DNA of 64,000 nucleotides, from the NCBI GenBank assembly GCA_964590435.1, contig CAZPWT010000036.1, positions 1-64,000 on the forward strand, in the 5' to 3' direction. The translations under genes and the position numbers were made by a program. Below are positions 16,832 through 25,057 of the stretch, in pieces. Each line of letters opens with the position of its first letter. Positions within the stretch are counted from its first letter, which is position 1. This DNA is from WSZJ01 sp964590435 (lineage in GTDB: Bacteria > Planctomycetota > MHYJ01 > WSZJ01). The notes beneath the pieces are model-generated. The model saw nothing but the letters and a program-made list of their open reading frames with translations, was not told the origin of the DNA and searched no databases.

Positions 16832-16986
16832 ATGCCGTGGCGCCCTCCGGCAACTCCCCGATCGTGGAGTTCGGCTACTTCGGAAACGGGGACGGCGCGC
16901 GATACCGGATCGCCGCGATGCGCTTGAACCGCTCCCACGCAAGTTGGACAATCAGGACGCTGTCGCGCACGTACCGGAGAACGGCC

Positions 16987-17208
16987 ATGAAGACTCGGAT
17001 GCTGGTCGCAGGGATCGCGCTCGTCGTGACGGGAGTCGTGTTCGGCCTCGCGCAGGCGGAGGAAACGGGCAAGCCGATGACGGAAGGACGTTACCGGCTC
17101 TTCAGCGGCACAAACCGCCAGGAGAACCTGATCTTCCGGATCGACACGGCGACGGGTGACACGGTGGTGCTGAATTCGACCAGCCACACTTGGGAAACCG
17201 TCCGCTGA
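16987..17208 (+). CDS. small exported protein, function unknown
   Basis: 73 residues. A clear signal peptide (MKTRMLVAGIALVVTGVVFGLAQA) leaves a mature part of about 49 residues. This part has the pattern GRYRLFSG.....NLIFRIDTATGDTVVL, which resembles a single beta-propeller or 'RIDTATG' blade. CCGGAGAACGGCC before the ATG is a fair ribosome-binding site. It is divergent from the cyclase-ATPase gene. A GC-rich hairpin follows the stop. It could be a remnant of a larger propeller protein, but signal, body and terminator are all intact. Confidence 0.65.
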   Translation: MKTRMLVAGIALVVTGVVFGLAQAEETGKPMTEGRYRLFSGTNRQENLIFRIDTATGDTVVLNSTSHTWETVR

Positions 17209-17216
17209 TCGAGCGC

Positions 17217-17270
17217 GCCCGGGCGGGGCCATCGGCGCCGACGCGCCAAGGTCATCCGCCCGGGCTCTTC
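17217..17270 (+). terminator. probable terminator of the small exported protein gene
   Basis: GCCCGGGCGG (17217-17226) pairs with CCGCCCGGGC (17256-17265). The loop holds a smaller GGCGCC palindrome. TCTTCC follows. Confidence 0.45.
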
Positions 17271-17344
17271 CACGCGGCAAGCCAGTAGAAGGCCAGCCAC
17301 GCGACGAGATAGGCGACGCCGAAATCGTGTGCTCGCGCGGGAAC
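17252..17344 (-). other. in-frame hydrophobic tail after the amidase stop
   Basis: Directly after the amidase TAA, in the same frame, the minus strand reads about 30 residues including FGVAYLVAWLAFYWLAAW before a TGA. This looks like a transmembrane helix. It may be a lost C-terminal anchor, a remnant of another gene, or chance. Confidence 0.3.
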
Positions 17345-18550
17345 TTAAGACTTGGTCGGGTTCGTGAACCTGAACTCCGCGTAGCCGGACCACGGGCCCC
17401 ATCCGGAGGAAGTCCTCGCCCGGACCTTCCAGCGATACCAGATCTTGCTCATCGTCGGCCATACAGTCTTGCTCGTCGCGCCGCCCGTGCTCCAGGCGTA
17501 GTAGTACTTCCAGACGCCGCCTTCGGAGAACTCCAGCCAGACCTGGTAGTCGGTCGAGCCGGCCTTCGCGGCCCAGGAAAGTTTCACCGACGTTCCGACG
17601 ACGTCCCAACCCGGGTCCGGGTACTTCGGCGACATCCCGGTCGGCGCGGGGGACGGCGGGGGAAGAGACACGACGAGGCTGGCGAACGCGCTGGCGGAGG
17701 AGAAGCCGGCGGAGTTGTGGGACCAGACGTGCCAGACGTAGCTGCCGGCGCCGAGGGTGACGGAAGCGCTGGAGGCGGTGGGCCAGGAGGAGTGGACGAG
17801 GGCGCCGGCGGCGGTGAAGACCTTGAGCTGGTAGTAATCGGCGCCGGAGACGGTGGTCCAGTCGAGGAAGACGGTGCTGGTCGTCACGGTGGTCCCGGTC
17901 TTCGGCGACACGATGGCGGGCGCCGGCGGGGGGAGGATGCCCATCTTTGCGGACACCGAGTCCACGAACGTCGCCCACGGGAAGAACGCGCCCGGGTCGG
18001 ACCGGCTCCACGGCTGGACCTGAGCGTGCGCCACGAGGCCGGGGGCCTTGTAAGTGTCGTCCGGCTCGTCGTACGCGTTCCCGCCCGGGTGGACGACGGG
18101 GACGGCGTACTTGTCGCACAGGTACGCGACCAGAGTGGACAGCGACTCGAGCAGCGCCGGCGTCCAGGTCGCGGCCTTGCCCGAGAACCCGGCGCACTCG
18201 ATCCCGATCGACCGCGAGTTGTAGTACGTCGCGTGCCAGGCGATGTCGTCGTCCGCCACCATCTGCGTGATCGCCCCCGACGGCGAAATCACGTAGTGCG
18301 CGCTGACCCCCGCATCCGGGTTGTTGAACCAGCTGATCGCCTGCGTGTAGCACTCCGAGTAGTACCCGTCGCCGTTCGTGTCCTTCCCTTCCGTCGTGTG
18401 GATCACGATCGCGTCGATGTTGTAGGACGTCTCGCGGCTGGAAGCGGAGCAGTTGGGGGAAGCGTCCCACGTGACGGCCGGCTTCGGCGGCGCCGCGTGG
18501 GCCACCAGGGCCGCCGCGGCCAGGATCAGCAGCGTCGTGACTTTCATCAT
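17345..18550 (-). CDS. N-acetylmuramoyl-L-alanine amidase (Amidase_2) with two fibronectin-like modules
   Basis: A 401-residue exported protein. The signal peptide is residues 1-20 (MMKVTTLLILAAAALVAHAA). The Amidase_2 domain spans about 40-200, with zinc ligands His51 (VIHTTEG), His175 (GLVAHAQ) and Asp185 (SRSDPG), and conserved WHATYYNSRSIGIE. It should cut the amide bond between muramic acid and the stem peptide. Two beta-sandwich modules follow (about 210-300 and 305-400), typical of wall-binding or substrate-presenting domains. GGGGGGAAG precedes the tandem ATGATG start. The start overlaps the stop of the upstream membrane-anchored gene, so the two form an operon. Confidence 0.85.
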   Translation of the reverse strand: MMKVTTLLILAAAALVAHAAPPKPAVTWDASPNCSASSRETSYNIDAIVIHTTEGKDTNGDGYYSECYTQAISWFNNPDAGVSAHYVISPSGAITQMVADDDIAWHATYYNSRSIGIECAGFSGKAATWTPALLESLSTLVAYLCDKYAVPVVHPGGNAYDEPDDTYKAPGLVAHAQVQPWSRSDPGAFFPWATFVDSVSAKMGILPPPAPAIVSPKTGTTVTTSTVFLDWTTVSGADYYQLKVFTAAGALVHSSWPTASSASVTLGAGSYVWHVWSHNSAGFSSASAFASLVVSLPPPSPAPTGMSPKYPDPGWDVVGTSVKLSWAAKAGSTDYQVWLEFSEGGVWKYYYAWSTGGATSKTVWPTMSKIWYRWKVRARTSSGWGPWSGYAEFRFTNPTKS

Positions 18551-19083
18551 CTTCCCCCCATCGAGTGTTCCCGCTGCGCCGACGGCGGCGCTTCCAGCGG
18601 CATGAGTTTGAGTTTTTCGATCTGGGCGGCGGTCAGCAGCTTCCCGAGCGATTCCTCGGCCTGGGACCACAGCGTCTCAGCGACCGAAGCATCGGCGGCA
18701 TCGCCGAACTCGCGCTGGACCTCCGCGGTCCGGGCGAGGTGTTCCGACAGGATGTGGCCGACCTGCGTGGCGCATTCGTGCGTGACCGCGAGTTCCTTCT
18801 CAATCCGCTCGATCGTCCGGGCCGGGAACTCCCAGGGATCCTCGTGCGCCGGGACGGTAGCGGTCTCCCCCGCTTCCCCTTCGCCGTGGTGGTCGTGCGT
18901 GCAACCGCGGGAGCTGAAGTCGTCGACGGGCGGCGAAACGGGCGCCTTCTTTTCGACAGACGGAGGCGCAGAGGGCGCAACGGCCGGAGCGAGTGAGACC
19001 GCCGGCCTGGCGACGGGCCGGGCCAGCGCGGCGAGGACGACCACGACGCCGACGGCCCCGGCAACGATCAGCAGCCTCTTCAC
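18547..19083 (-). CDS. membrane-anchored protein with a Spy/CpxP-like C-terminal domain
   Basis: A 178-residue protein. One N-terminal helix (about residues 5-26, LLIVAGAVGVVVVLAALA) is followed by a Pro/Ala linker, a His-rich patch (CTHDHHGEGE) and a helical domain. That domain ends LLTAAQIEKLKLMPL, which recalls the LTxxQ motif of Spy/CpxP-type periplasmic metal or misfolding sensors. The likeness is modest. The start is a GTG with GGAGGAAC 4 nt upstream; reading further back would cross sequence with no coding character. It overlaps the downstream amidase start by 4 nt, so both probably act on the envelope. Confidence 0.65.
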   Translation of the reverse strand: MKRLLIVAGAVGVVVVLAALARPVARPAVSLAPAVAPSAPPSVEKKAPVSPPVDDFSSRGCTHDHHGEGEAGETATVPAHEDPWEFPARTIERIEKELAVTHECATQVGHILSEHLARTAEVQREFGDAADASVAETLWSQAEESLGKLLTAAQIEKLKLMPLEAPPSAQREHSMGGR

Positions 19084-19260
19084 GCTGTTCCTCCCTGAAA
19101 TCCTCCTCCGCAGCACCCCGGAGGAAGGGAGGGTTATAAGGGGAGGCCCTGCACGATGCCAGACAATAGAGGCAATAAGATCATAAAGTCGCTCGTGCAA
19201 TCCTGCCCGCCGAAGTGCGGCAGGTTTCCGGTCGCAAGAACCCGGATTCCGCCCGTTGAG

Positions 19261-19266
19261 TAGAAT
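19261..19266 (+). promoter_or_regulatory. -10 box TAGAAT
   Basis: TAGAAT lies 26 nt before the GTG of the kinase-FGE gene. Confidence 0.4.
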
Positions 19267-19292
19267 TCCCGAACTCTCCCCGGAGCCCCCCC

Positions 19293-22214
19293 GTGCCACT
19301 TCATCACGGATTCCTGCTTCTCAGCCTCGCGACCCGTCACGGGTCGGTCAGTGGCGAAGTAGCGCTCCGGATTGCGGCGGCGGCGGATCAAGGGGGTGAC
19401 ACGCGGGAACTCCTGCTCGGGATGGGCGGCCTGTCCGAGGCGGATGTGAAGGCTCTGGAGGCGGAAGTTGAGTCGTGGTTTGCGGACAGCACAAAACTGG
19501 TCGCGGGCCGCGCAGACGCTACGGTCGTGATGCCGGCCCCGCATTCGCGACCTGACGCTCCTGCAGCGGAAGTCAGCTCGCGCTACGCGCCCGGAAGCGA
19601 GATCGGGCGCGGCGGGCTGGCACGGGTCGTGGAAGCCCAGGACACGGAGCTGGGCCGACGCGTGGCGCTGAAGGTGCTGGCGCCGCACGCGGAGAGCGGG
19701 CTCGTCGAGCGATTCCTCGAGGAAGCCCGGATCACGGGCCAGCTGGAGCACCCGAACATCGTGCCCGTGCACGGCATGGGGAGCCTTCCCGGCACCGGGG
19801 AGAACTTCATGGCCATGAAGCGCATCCACGGCCGGGACATGAGGCAGGTCATCCGCGAGGGCGCGTGGGGGCTGCGGCAGCTGGTCGAGGCGTTCCGGGA
19901 CGTGTGCCGGGCGGTTGCCTACGCGCACTCGAAGGGGATCGTGCACCGCGACCTGAAACCGGCGAACGTCATGCTTGGTGAGTTCGGAGAAGTGCTGGTG
20001 GTGGATTGGGGGCTGGCGCGGCGCGTGTCGATCCCCCACGGCGAGGCATCGGTCGGCGGCGAGGGGGAAACGGAGACGCCCGGCGGCCTCGAGACCACGC
20101 GCGTCGTCAGCCAGTCGCCGGGACAGACCCCCGAGCAGGGCATCATGGGCACGCCGAGCTACATGTCGCCGGAGCAGGCCGCCGGCCGCCTCCCGGAAGT
20201 CGACGAACTCAGCGACGTGTACTCGCTCGGCGCCACGCTCTACGAAATCCTGGCGCGCCGCGCGCCTTACGAGAGCCCTTCGGGAATCGAGACCCTCCGG
20301 TTGGTCCTCGCGGGAAAACTCGCTCCCCCTTCGCGCTTCCACGAAATCCCCGCCGAGCTCGAGGCGATCTGCCTGCGCGCGATGGCGTTCCGGCGCGAGG
20401 ACCGCTACGGCTCGGTCGTCGAGCTGGGGATGGACGTGGAGAGCTACCTGAAAGGAACGCGGGAGCACGAGGGGCGCGCACGGCTGGCGGAGGAGCAGGT
20501 CGCGCGGGCGATCGCGGAGACCGAGCGGTCGAGACAGCTGAAACTGAAGGCCGAGTCGGAAGCGCGCGGGAGCGAGGCGGAGGTGGCGGCGCTTCCGTCG
20601 ACGGACTGGCTGTCGCGGGAGCGCGTGAGGTGGAGGCACGAGGACCAGGCGGACGTTCTTCGACGCGAGGCGATCGAGACCTGGGCGGCGGCGGACGCCG
20701 CGCTGGACATGGCGCTGACGCTGGACCCGGAATCGCGCCGCGCGCGCGAGCTCAAGGCGGGGCTGCATTGGGAGCGTTTCGTCGAAGCCGAAAACAAGGG
20801 CGACGAGGACGCGGCGATCCTGAGCCGGCGGATCGTGGAGCGCTTCAATGATGGCGCGTTCGATGCGCGGCTGAGCGGCGAGGGGACGATCGAGGTCGTG
20901 ACGCGCGGATGGACGTGCGGGTGCCTGCGCGACGGCCGGGACGTATCGCCCGGCGAGCTGGCGGTTCTCGGTTATCACCCGTGGTCGGGCCGCGCGCTGG
21001 ACGGGCGCCCGCTCGAGATTCTCGAGGAACTGGAGCCGGCGGGGCCCGTCCGTCTCCGGGTGCACTCCGACTCCTGCCGGCTTGTGGAAGTTCCCGGGGC
21101 CGCCGTGTGGGCCTGGCGGTACGAGTCGGTCGACCGGATGCAGATCCCGCGGACGCCGGGAGCGGGCGATCCGGGATTCCCGGAGGGTGTCCTCGAGAAG
21201 CTCTTCGGCAATTCTCCTTATCGCCCGCAAGGGCGTGGCATTCTCCTCGGACGCACGCCGCTGGCGAAGCGACCGCTGGCCAAGGGGTCGTGGCTGTTGA
21301 TCGTCGTCCCCGCCGGGGCGGAGCCGTTCCGGGTGCCGGTCAACGTCCGCCGCCAGCAGGACATCCGGCTGGAGCTGACGCTTCCCGGGCGGGGCGAAAT
21401 TCCGCCGGAGTTTCAGCGCGTGCCGGCGGGAGAGTTCACGTGGCAGGGCGACCGGGCGCTTCCGGGGGCGATGAAGGCGGAGACTCGCCTGCTGGACGAT
21501 TTCTTCATCGCGGCGCAGCCGGTGACGTGCGCGGAGTATGCCGTCTTCCTCAACGAGCTGCTCAAGTCCGATCAGGCGCAGGCGGCCGCCCATGTGCCTC
21601 GCGGCGTCATGGCGTCGGGCGTGCGGTGGCCGCAGGTTCCCGGCAAGGGATTCGTCGTGCCGACGGCATCCAATGGCGCGGATCACGGCGCCCGGATGAC
21701 GGGGGTTCCCGCGGACTGGGAAGAGGACTGGCCGATTCTCGGCATTTCCTGGGCGGATGCGTGTGCGTACGCGCGCTGGCGCTCGCTGCGCGAACAACGG
21801 CTGTATTTCGTGCCGCACGAAGCCCAGTGGGAGAAAGCAGCGCGGGGCCCGGATGGCCGGGGATTGCCCTGGGGCAACGAGTTCCTCGAACCGCACGCCA
21901 ACACGAACCAGGCCCACGAGAGCGGCGCTCGCCCGACGCCGGTGGGCAGTTTCCCGTTCGACGAGTCGCCGTACGGGGTCCGGGGTCTCGCCGGGAACGC
22001 CCGGGACTGGTGTCTCAACGACCCGGGCGAGTTCGTGCAGACGGGGTGGAGGTGCCAACGAGGTGGGAATTGGCTGACTCCTCCCCCGACAGCCCGGGCC
22101 GCAGTTCGCAATGCAGCCCAGCAGGGCACCGCTCAATCGGGCACCACCATCCGCCTCGCCACGGTCATCCGGCTCCCGGCCGGCACCCGGCCCTGGCCGC
22201 TCTCGCTCCCGTAG
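19293..22214 (+). CDS. Ser/Thr protein kinase fused to a formylglycine-generating-enzyme-like domain
   Basis: A 973-residue protein. Residues 97-400 are a Hanks-type kinase: glycine loop GRGGLARV, Lys127 (VALKVL), catalytic Asp220 (HRDLKPANVML), DWG in place of DFG (Asp238), and activation segment GTPSYMSPEQ. A coiled coil spans about 395-450. Residues 715-970 are an FGE/SUMF1-type domain (FFIAAQPVTCAEYAVFLNE, GISWADACAYARWR, GNARDWCLND, RGGNW). No transmembrane helix is obvious, unlike many relatives. In such fusions the FGE fold often binds ligands instead of oxidising sulfatases; here that is inference. GTG start, with CGGAG upstream. The kinase-TPR gene follows. Confidence 0.88.
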   Translation: MPLHHGFLLLSLATRHGSVSGEVALRIAAAADQGGDTRELLLGMGGLSEADVKALEAEVESWFADSTKLVAGRADATVVMPAPHSRPDAPAAEVSSRYAPGSEIGRGGLARVVEAQDTELGRRVALKVLAPHAESGLVERFLEEARITGQLEHPNIVPVHGMGSLPGTGENFMAMKRIHGRDMRQVIREGAWGLRQLVEAFRDVCRAVAYAHSKGIVHRDLKPANVMLGEFGEVLVVDWGLARRVSIPHGEASVGGEGETETPGGLETTRVVSQSPGQTPEQGIMGTPSYMSPEQAAGRLPEVDELSDVYSLGATLYEILARRAPYESPSGIETLRLVLAGKLAPPSRFHEIPAELEAICLRAMAFRREDRYGSVVELGMDVESYLKGTREHEGRARLAEEQVARAIAETERSRQLKLKAESEARGSEAEVAALPSTDWLSRERVRWRHEDQADVLRREAIETWAAADAALDMALTLDPESRRARELKAGLHWERFVEAENKGDEDAAILSRRIVERFNDGAFDARLSGEGTIEVVTRGWTCGCLRDGRDVSPGELAVLGYHPWSGRALDGRPLEILEELEPAGPVRLRVHSDSCRLVEVPGAAVWAWRYESVDRMQIPRTPGAGDPGFPEGVLEKLFGNSPYRPQGRGILLGRTPLAKRPLAKGSWLLIVVPAGAEPFRVPVNVRRQQDIRLELTLPGRGEIPPEFQRVPAGEFTWQGDRALPGAMKAETRLLDDFFIAAQPVTCAEYAVFLNELLKSDQAQAAAHVPRGVMASGVRWPQVPGKGFVVPTASNGADHGARMTGVPADWEEDWPILGISWADACAYARWRSLREQRLYFVPHEAQWEKAARGPDGRGLPWGNEFLEPHANTNQAHESGARPTPVGSFPFDESPYGVRGLAGNARDWCLNDPGEFVQTGWRCQRGGNWLTPPPTARAAVRNAAQQGTAQSGTTIRLATVIRLPAGTRPWPLSLP

Positions 22215-22254
22215 CAATCTCGCCGGTCTCCTCACGAATCCCGCGTCGGCTCCC

Positions 22255-22260
22255 TACAAT
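22255..22260 (+). promoter_or_regulatory. -10 box TACAAT, leaderless-type
   Basis: TACAAT ends 7 nt before the ATG at 22268. It overlaps a more upstream ATG (22259), which therefore cannot be the start if this box is used. Confidence 0.5.
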
Positions 22261-22267
22261 GCCCTCC

Positions 22268-25041
22268 ATGCCCGCTCCTCCCGACCCCCGCCGCAAGCGC
22301 CCGATCTCGGGAGAATCGCTCCCCGTCGGAGACCCCGTCTCCAGCGCGGGCGAAACCGTCCGGCGCCCGCCCTCTTCTGGCGTGCAACCGTCGGCGCATG
22401 ACCGGACGCTCAAGGGTGCGCCGTCGGCCGCCTCGCGCCCGACTCACCGCGCCGTGCCTCCGGAACTCGCGGGCGCGCCGCCGAACGCCAAATTCGGGAA
22501 GTACGTGCGGTCCGAAAAACTGGGAAGCGGCGCGATGGGGGAAGTCTGGAAGGCGTGGGACACGGAGCTGGGGCGGTGGGTGGCGCTGAAATTCCTGAAA
22601 GGCGGCGACGACCACGAGATCGCGAGGTTCGAGCGGGAAGCGCAAGTGGCGGCGGGGCTGACGCACCCGAACATCGCGACGGTGTACGAGATCGGCGAGG
22701 CGTCCGGGCGGCACTTCATCGCGATGCAATTCGTGCCGGGAAAAACGCTGACGGCGGCGCGGAAGAAGGGCGCGCGTCTGGCGGCGCTGCTGATGCGGGA
22801 CGCGGCGCGGGGGGTGGGGCACGCCCACGACAACGGCGTGATCCACCGCGACATCAAGCCGCAGAACATCATGGTCACGGGGCTGAACCTCGAGCGCGGC
22901 GCGAAGAAGCCGTACGACGGGGTGTTCGTGATGGACTTCGGGCTCGCGCGGTCGACCGAGGGCGCGAGCGGGCTTTCCGTGAGCGGGTCCGTCATCGGCA
23001 CCCCCGGGTACATGCCTCCCGAACAGGCCAAGGGGCGCCGCGCCGGACCGCCCGCCGACGTCTTCTCCCTCGGGGCCACGCTCTACGACCTCCTCTCCGG
23101 CAAGGAGCCGTTCCGCGGAGACTCGCTCTTCGAGGTCCTCCGCGCGATCCAGGAGGACGAGCCGCCGCCGCTGCGCCGCGCCGACCCGCGCATCCCCGCG
23201 GACCTCGAGACCATCGTCTTCAAGGCGCTCGAAAAGGACCCGGCCCGCCGCTACCCCGACGCGGGCGCCTTTGCGGACGACCTCGATAGGTTTCTTGAAG
23301 GAGAACCCGTCGCGGCCCGGCCGGCGGGGATCGGGTACCGCGCCTCGAAGGCGGTGGCGAAGCGCAAGCCGGTGCTGGCGGTCGCGGCGGCGGGGGTGCT
23401 GGGGATGGCGCTGCTGGGCGTGTTCCTGATGTCGAAGCTCGGCACGGCAGGACGCGAGAAGGAGGAGAAGGACCGCGCGCTGGCGGCGCAGAAAGAGAAG
23501 GAACGCAAGACGCGCGAGGAGAAGGACCGCGAGATCGCCGCGCAGAAGGAGAAGGAACGGCTGCGCGAAGAAGCCCGGCAGAAGGCGCTCTCCTGGGTCG
23601 AGTCGGGGCGCCGCGCGCTCGAGGATCTCCGTTTCCGCAAGGCCAGCCCTTCGCAGACGCAGCCCGAGCTGCACGCGATGGCGGAGAAGGCCGAGGCGGA
23701 ATTCCGGAAGGCGCTCGACGTATCGCCCGGTCTGCCCGAGGCCTGGCTGGGGATCGGCCGCGGCTGGGCGATGGCCCACAACCGCGGAAGAGCGCTTCCC
23801 GCCATCGAGAAGGCGATCGCGGCCGCGCCGCAGTTCGCTTCGGCGTACCTCGAGCGCGTGCGGTTGAACTTCGACGACTACGAGGAGATGCGGCACGACA
23901 ACGCGAGCGGCGGGGCGGCGGCGGAGACGGAGGCGTCGCGGAAGCTGAGGGCGTCGCTGGAGTCGGACCTGCGGGCGGCGCAGGCGGCGACGAAGGACCT
24001 GGCGGAGAAGGCGTTTGCGGAGGGGATGCTGGCGTTTGCGGACGGGAAGTTCGCGGAGGCGGCGGAGAAGCTGGGCGGCTACCTCAAGGGGGCGCCGACG
24101 GACGGCGACGCGCACTACTGGCGCGGGCATGCGCTGCTGCACGCGGAGCTGCTGGGGGAAGCGGAAGCAGCGCTGTCGCGGGCGCTCGAGTGCGACGCGA
24201 GGCACGGGAGCGCGCGGGGCAACCGCGGGCGGGTGCGCGAGATGCTCGGGAACCTGGCGGGGGCGGAGGAGGACTATCGCGTGACCGTGGCGCAGTTCCC
24301 GGAGCAGGGCGCGGGGTATCTCGGGCTTGCGGCCATTGCGAAGGCGCGGGGGGATGCGAAAGAGTGCCGGGAGATGGCCGAGGAGTCGCTCAAGCGGGAG
24401 CCGGGGCACCCGGTCACGCGCGACCTCCTCGCCTGGGCGAAGAAACAGCTCGGCGAGACGCCGGCGACGCCGGAGGACGACGTGGAAGCGCTCATCGCCG
24501 AGGCGCAGCGCGAGCACGCGGCGGGAAATGCCGTGCGCTGCGTCGAGCTTTGCGACAGGGCGATTGCGAAATCCCCGAAGAACGCCGACGCGTACCCCTT
24601 CGCGGCGCCGGCCGGCACTCGGCGGGGAACGTCAAGGGCGCGCTCGAGGACGCCGAGCAGGCGCTGAAACTGCGGCCGGACTACCCGGAAGCGCTCTACA
24701 ACCGGGCCCTCGCGAAGGACGCGCTCGGCGACGCCGACGGCGCCCTCGCCGATTACGGCGCCTGCCTCAAACTCCAGCCGGGGAACTGCGACGCGCTCAC
24801 CAACCGCGGCATCATCAAGGAAACGCGCGGCGACCACGACGCCGCGATCGCGGATTACTCCGAGGCTCTTCGCATCCGCCCCGGCTACCTCCCCGCCCTC
24901 GTGAACCGCGCCGAGTCGCGCGCGGCCAAGGGCGACAAGGCCGGGGCGATCGCCGATTTCCGGCGGACGCTGGAGATCGCTCCCGCCGGGTGGGAGTACG
25001 CCGAGGGGGTGAAGCGGCGGATCGGGGAGCTGGAGAAGTAG
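22268..25041 (+). CDS. transmembrane Ser/Thr kinase with TPR tail, carrying a one-base frameshift
   Basis: Kinase domain at about residues 75-345: GSGAMGEV, VALKFL, HRDIKPQNIM, VMDFGLAR and GTPGYMPPEQ, so all catalytic residues are intact. One membrane helix follows (about 372-392), then a charged coiled coil and TPRs. The frame reads to a stop at 24667 with a meaningless end. From about 24600 the TPR sequence (SAGNVKGALEDAEQALKLRP and so on) continues one frame over to 25041. Adding one C to the CCCC run at 24595-24598 restores a continuous 924-residue protein. This is either a real frameshift, which removes the last three TPRs, or a homopolymer sequencing error. The HEAT gene starts 16 nt later. 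Confidence 0.82.
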
Positions 25042-25044
25042 TGC

Positions 25045-25050
25045 TACCAT
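25045..25050 (+). promoter_or_regulatory. -10 box TACCAT, leaderless-type
   Basis: TACCAT ends 7 nt before the GTG of the HEAT-repeat gene. Confidence 0.45.
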
Positions 25051-25057
25051 TTCCGGC

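Noticed and set aside
22232..24517. Long minus-strand frame opposite the second kinase
   Set aside because: Arg/Leu-rich shadow of the kinase gene, which has every kinase motif.
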